Assembly (NCBI GenBank): GCA_028023455.1
Contig: JAQFVV010000556.1
Location: 188,001-252,000, forward strand
From: Epiperipatus broadwayi
Lineage: Eukaryota; Onychophora; Udeonychophora; Euonychophora; Peripatidae
Reading direction: 5' to 3'
DNA: 64,000 nt
The translations under genes were made by a program, and so were the position numbers. Below are positions 60,771 to 64,000 of this stretch, in pieces. The notes under the pieces were generated by a model that was not told the origin of the DNA, did no database searches, and worked only from the letters and a program-made list of their open reading frames with translations. Positions within the stretch are counted from its first letter, which is position 1. Each line of letters opens with the position of its first letter.

Positions 60771-60886
60771 TGCTATGTATATAAACAAAGCAAAACTCTA
60801 CATACAGTAGTGCCACCCTGTGCCAACCAGAGTAATCAATGAATGTCAGAAGACTTGTGCATAAAATCCCTATCTAATGCCTACTC

Positions 60887-60945
60887 ATCCAATATCCCCA
60901 GACTAGTTTCTGGCTTGTGGCCATCATCAGTGAGGAGCTTTGGAT
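60887..60945 (-). ncRNA. Hammerhead ribozyme, best-preserved copy
   Basis: Minus strand, 59 nt. Stem I: ATCC and TCCTCA on the 5' strand pair with GGAT and TGGGGA on the 3' strand around an internal loop. Core CTGATGA (60924-60930), stem II TGGC/GCCA with loop CACAA (four perfect pairs), GAAA (60907-60910), then ACTAGT, a six-base palindrome that can form stem III only as one or two pairs in cis or fully between two molecules, then C17 giving the cleavage triplet GTC (60901-60903). Every invariant position of the type I hammerhead is present. Dimer-type short stem III is known from Penelope and retrozyme hammerheads. Confidence 0.88.
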
Positions 60946-61555
60946 CTGAGAGCACTGCACTTAGATCTTAGGATCTAATGCAATCCTCAGCACCCACCTT
61001 TTATCTCTACTCAACTACAAAACTATGAAATTGAAAACACAAAAATATTTTCAATCTAAGCTCAATAGCTTATAAAGTCATGTGGGTCTGAACTCAGTTC
61101 AGCACCCATACATTTTGGTGTCTTTGGCTCTTTAACAACCATAGCCACCACTATCCTATTAGGCAGGATTGGTGTTAAACCATTAAGCATCACATGATCA
61201 CCATCTTTTATACTAGCACATAATTGTTTATAAACAAAGCAAAACTCTCCATACAGTAGTGCCACCCTGTGCCAACCAGAGTTTTGTATTGTTTATAAAC
61301 AATTATGTGCTAGTATAAGAGATAGTGATCATGTGATGCTTAATGGTTTAACACCAATCCTGCCTAATAGGATAGTGTTGGCTATGGTTGTTAAAGAGCC
61401 AAAGACACCAAACTGAGTTCAGACCCATATGACTATATAAGCTATTGAGCTTAGGGTTTTCAATTTCATTCTCATAGTTTTGTAGTTAAGTAGAGATAAA
61501 AGGTGGGTTCTGGAAGGTTGCATTAGATCCTAAGATCTAGGTGCAGTGCTCTCAG

Positions 61556-61615
61556 ATCCAAAGCTCCTCACTGATGATGGCCACAAACCAGAAACTAGTC
61601 TGGGGATATTGAATG
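61556..61615 (+). ncRNA. Hammerhead ribozyme core, element 2 right arm
   Basis: CTGATGA 61571-61577, stem II TGGC/ACCA with loop CACAA (one C-A mismatch at the top), GAAA 61591-61594, ACTAGT, cleavage triplet GTC 61598-61600, stem I TCCTCA/TGGGGA intact. Core complete, stem II slightly weakened. Confidence 0.82.
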
Positions 61616-61869
61616 AGTAGGCATTAGATAGGGATTTTATGCACAAGCCTTCTGGCATTCATTGATTACTCTGGTTGGCACAGGGTGGCACTACTGTATG
61701 GAGAGTTTTGCTTTGTTTATAAACAATTATGTGCTAGTATAAGAGATAGCGATCATGTGATGCTATGTATATACTTCATACTACCTATTATACCTATATA
61801 TATATATAAAAACTTGAATTAAAATTATTTTTGTGCTTAGCCATCACTAAATACTTCTATATAAATTAC

Positions 61870-62235
61870 TATTGAGATATGCCAATGCTCTTCTCCATAA
61901 TGATAATAGGAATATTAACATTGAGAAGAACATATGACAGAATAACTCAAAAACTTTTTATAGCAGTGCTGCAAGAATTATTTTGTGAATTAAAATTGAA
62001 AGCTAAAGGAATAAAAATAAATGGAGATTGTTTAAGCTATGTAGATTTTTCAGATGTTGTAATTGTTTTTGCCAATAATGCTTTAGAGCTTGCAAGAGTT
62101 ATTAGAGGAAAGTAGGACTAATGGTAAATGTTAAAAAAGACCAAAGTTATTGCAGTGTTTTCAAGGTGTTAAAAACTCAGCTGAAACTATAAATAAGGTT
62201 GGACTCGTAGAAGTTTATAACTTAGTTATTTAATT
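61870..62235 (+). pseudogene. RTE-type LINE reverse transcriptase, catalytic part
   Basis: Segments in order: NALLHNDNRNINIEK, QKLFIAVLQELF (SPKLF-type motif B), KGIKINGDCLSYVDFSDVVIVFANNALEL at 61996-62090 (catalytic box FSDV in place of FADD), and GLMVNVKKTKVIAVFS at 62110-62165. It lines up as the continuation of 57580-58560 and is on the same strand. The changed catalytic box and frame breaks show it is dead. Confidence 0.75.
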
Positions 62236-62530
62236 ATATATAAGCAGCCCTTAGATTACAATTCTTTTGTACAGGTTGTTAACTCCATTGTTAGTTCTAC
62301 TTTTAGACTTACAATCTTACCATGTCCATTCATTGGGAAGTATGTTAATCAGGAGAAAGAAAAGAAAACAAGAGAAAACTTTTTTTACTTCACTCAATTC
62401 ATCAATGCTTCTATGTTCGCCATCCCCTCTAGTTATTATTTCTATAGTTAATCAGTCTATTCAGCACACCTACCCTCACTCTAGAATATAGACTTTTAGT
62501 TTGATTGGTAATCTGTATTCTTGTGAGTTT
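62236..62530. other. Spacer between RTE and gypsy relics
   Basis: No gene recognised. It may contain the 3' end of the gypsy element that follows. Confidence 0.3.
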
Positions 62531-64000
62531 CTGGGGACAGGTCTGTCACTTTCCTTATCTGTTTGATTGTGTACAGAGCTGGTGGAGTCTGTTCTTCCTT
62601 GTACATATTTAATGTCTCTGGTTCAACAAGAAGATTCTTTTCCTGTGGAATTTGTGGTAGCATTTTTTTGTCCTCCCTTATTAAAGATTCCCACTGGCAA
62701 GCAGTTTCAATAAGAGTCTTGTTATCATCTAATGGTGTAACAGCTGATGTTCTCCTTATATGGTTTACATGTCTTCATACAGAAGGATCATTTTCCAATC
62801 TTATATTATAAATAACTTGAGACACTGGACTTATAACAATTCTGGGTGTCCACTTCCTCTTTATAATGTCTCATACCCATACTAGTTCATCCCTTTTAAA
62901 CATTGGGAAATGTTTATAAGTGTCTGGGTAGATTTCTGGATCTTTTTCAGTTCTTTCCTCCAGAGGCATAATTTTTGATATATGTGTACGGCAAGTCCTA
63001 CTGAATAGTAGGTCAACGGGTGATTTCCCATTATTTGATTGAGGTAGGAAATGTTGGTAAAACATTATCTCTATTAGTGCTTCATTTATTTTTTATAGCT
63101 TGTTTTTTCCTTCCCTTTTTTAAACCTTGGACTGCCTTTTCAGCCAATCCATTTGAGGCAGGATGACAGGCAGGTGTCAGGACATGTTGAATCTCTCAGA
63201 CAGGTAATTTTCAAAATTTGTGGATGTGAAACCTGTCCCATTATCTGATACCAGCATATCTGGATATCCATGTGTAGTTAAAATTTCTTGGAGAGTCTTT
63301 ATAGTAGAATTGGCATCAACTGATTTGACTAAATGGTATTCAATCCAATTGCTATAAGAGTCCACAACTGTTAAAGTGACCATTTATAGGGCCTGTTTGG
63401 TCAATGTGAACATGTTCCTGGGGTTCTGGTCAATATGCAGCCACCACACATGATCAAGTTAGGGCCTTCATCCTTACTATCCCAGGGTGTTCTGCATGAA
63501 ATAATTTTAATACCTGTAAGTGTCCCTCCATAGATATGAACACTATCCGTTCTAGTGATGCAATCATTACAGATTGACAGATACTGATGAGCATTCCAGA
63601 TAGCTGTATGTAGAATTTTTGGGCGGCAGTTAGGCCATCCTTTTTTGTTCCATGTTTTCAGCTGGTGACAACCAGGGTCTCTAAGTGTCCATTCAGCTAC
63701 ATTGGTACTATTCAAGGTATCATTCAATTTGACTACTTCTAGTAGATTTACTTCCACAAATTCATGTGGCCTATTAGCTTTTAGTGGTAGGTGTGATAGA
63801 GCATCGGCATGTGGTATTTGTTTACCCAGTTTGTACATTAAATTATAGTCATAGGCTGCAAGAATGTTTATCCATCGTAATATTCTTTGGCTGCTATAGT
63901 CGGGAGTTTTTTTTGTTTTTCCCCAATATGCCTAATAATGGATGGTAGTCCATACATATGGTGAACTTCCGGCCATAGATATACTGGTGAAACTTTTTCA
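62530..64000 (-). mobile_element. Ty3/gypsy element 2, 3' half, cut by window end
   Basis: Minus strand, entering the window in RNase H (FHQYIYGRKFT, HPLLGIL at 63910-64000), then the linker HADALSHLPLK (63401-63838), integrase and its C-terminal region. Frames are broken and part of the integrase is deleted. RNase H and the DNGTGF integrase block resemble gypsy element 1 at 2262-5700 but sequence differences are considerable, so they are different copies or lineages. LTRs were not identified. Confidence 0.8.
62560..63530 (-). pseudogene. Gypsy integrase with internal deletion, element 2
   Basis: The zinc-binding start (LFHAEHPGIVRMKAL, two His) is followed within a few residues by HVHIDQTGPINGHF, so the C-x2-C half and linker have been deleted. 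The core has VDSYSNWIEYHLVKS and LVSDNGTGFTS (63177-63383). The C-terminal part reads NNGKSPVDLLFSRTCRTHI (62871-63065) and a GPY/F-like tail with SQVIYNI and RHVNHIRR (62740-62840). It cannot be active. Confidence 0.75.

Larger units (their letters stand above)
60784..61760. mobile_element. Hammerhead foldback element 2, 13 bp TSD
   Basis: Flanked by TGCTATGTATATA at 60771-60783 and 61761-61773. The left arm is a minus-oriented unit plus the start of a second (CAAAGCAAAACTCT at 60786 and 61235, 449 bp apart); the right arm is a plus-oriented unit plus the start of a second (GTTTATAAACAATTATGTGC at 61291 and 61715, 424 bp apart). So each arm is slightly more than one unit, as if copied from a circular or tandem RNA, and the arms are head to head. 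Each has one hammerhead. No protein is encoded. The RTE relic resumes at about 61870. Confidence 0.88.

Overview
The window is AT-rich eukaryotic DNA with no operons, no rRNA and no clear intact host gene. It is almost entirely a graveyard of transposable elements set in AT-rich non-coding sequence full of (AT)n and poly-T tracts. The mix (Penelope-like element, CR1-type, RTE-type and L1-like non-LTR retrotransposon pieces, Ty3/gypsy, hAT, tRNA-related retrocopies, hammerhead-bearing foldbacks) points to an invertebrate metazoan. I cannot name the phylum from sequence alone.

Layout. 1-2 kb: unrecognised sequence ending in a SINE-like repeat. 1.98-2.26 kb: L1-like endonuclease scrap. 2.26-5.7 kb: decayed Ty3/gypsy element (minus). 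6.4-8.35 kb: decayed hAT transposase (minus). 8.6-13 kb: longest of three copies of one CR1-type LINE (minus), with PHD plus SGNH-esterase ORF1, APE endonuclease and RT; copies B and C lie at 27.7-30.9 and 31.5-33.3 kb. 17.9-23.6 kb: a plus-strand LINE remnant interrupted by a hammerhead foldback (18.0-18.9 kb) and by a Penelope-like element with an uninterrupted 782-codon RT/GIY-YIG frame (19.5-23.1 kb). 25-26.6 kb: tRNA-like retrocopy, hAT MITE, tandem repeats and a hairpin MITE. 34-57 kb: mostly non-coding, with foldbacks, TIR elements and tandem duplications. 57.6-62.2 kb: an RTE-type RT split by a second hammerhead foldback. 62.5-64 kb: another gypsy element (minus) running off the window.

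The most interesting system is a family of small non-autonomous elements (complete-looking insertions at 18026-18944 and 60784-61760, miniature or truncated ones at 14579-14740, 34629-34830, 30907-30978 and 46723-46764). They carry hammerhead ribozyme cores (best at 60887-60945, minus), are built as head-to-head partial dimers of a roughly 350-450 bp unit, and have target-site duplications of 10-14 bp. The Penelope-like element has a 13 bp duplication, a head-to-head terminal repeat and a hammerhead-like stem II at both ends. I infer that these elements are retrozyme-like parasites of Penelope machinery, with the source element possibly represented at 19.5-23.1 kb.

Reading and alignment were done by eye, so boundaries without a target-site duplication are approximate.
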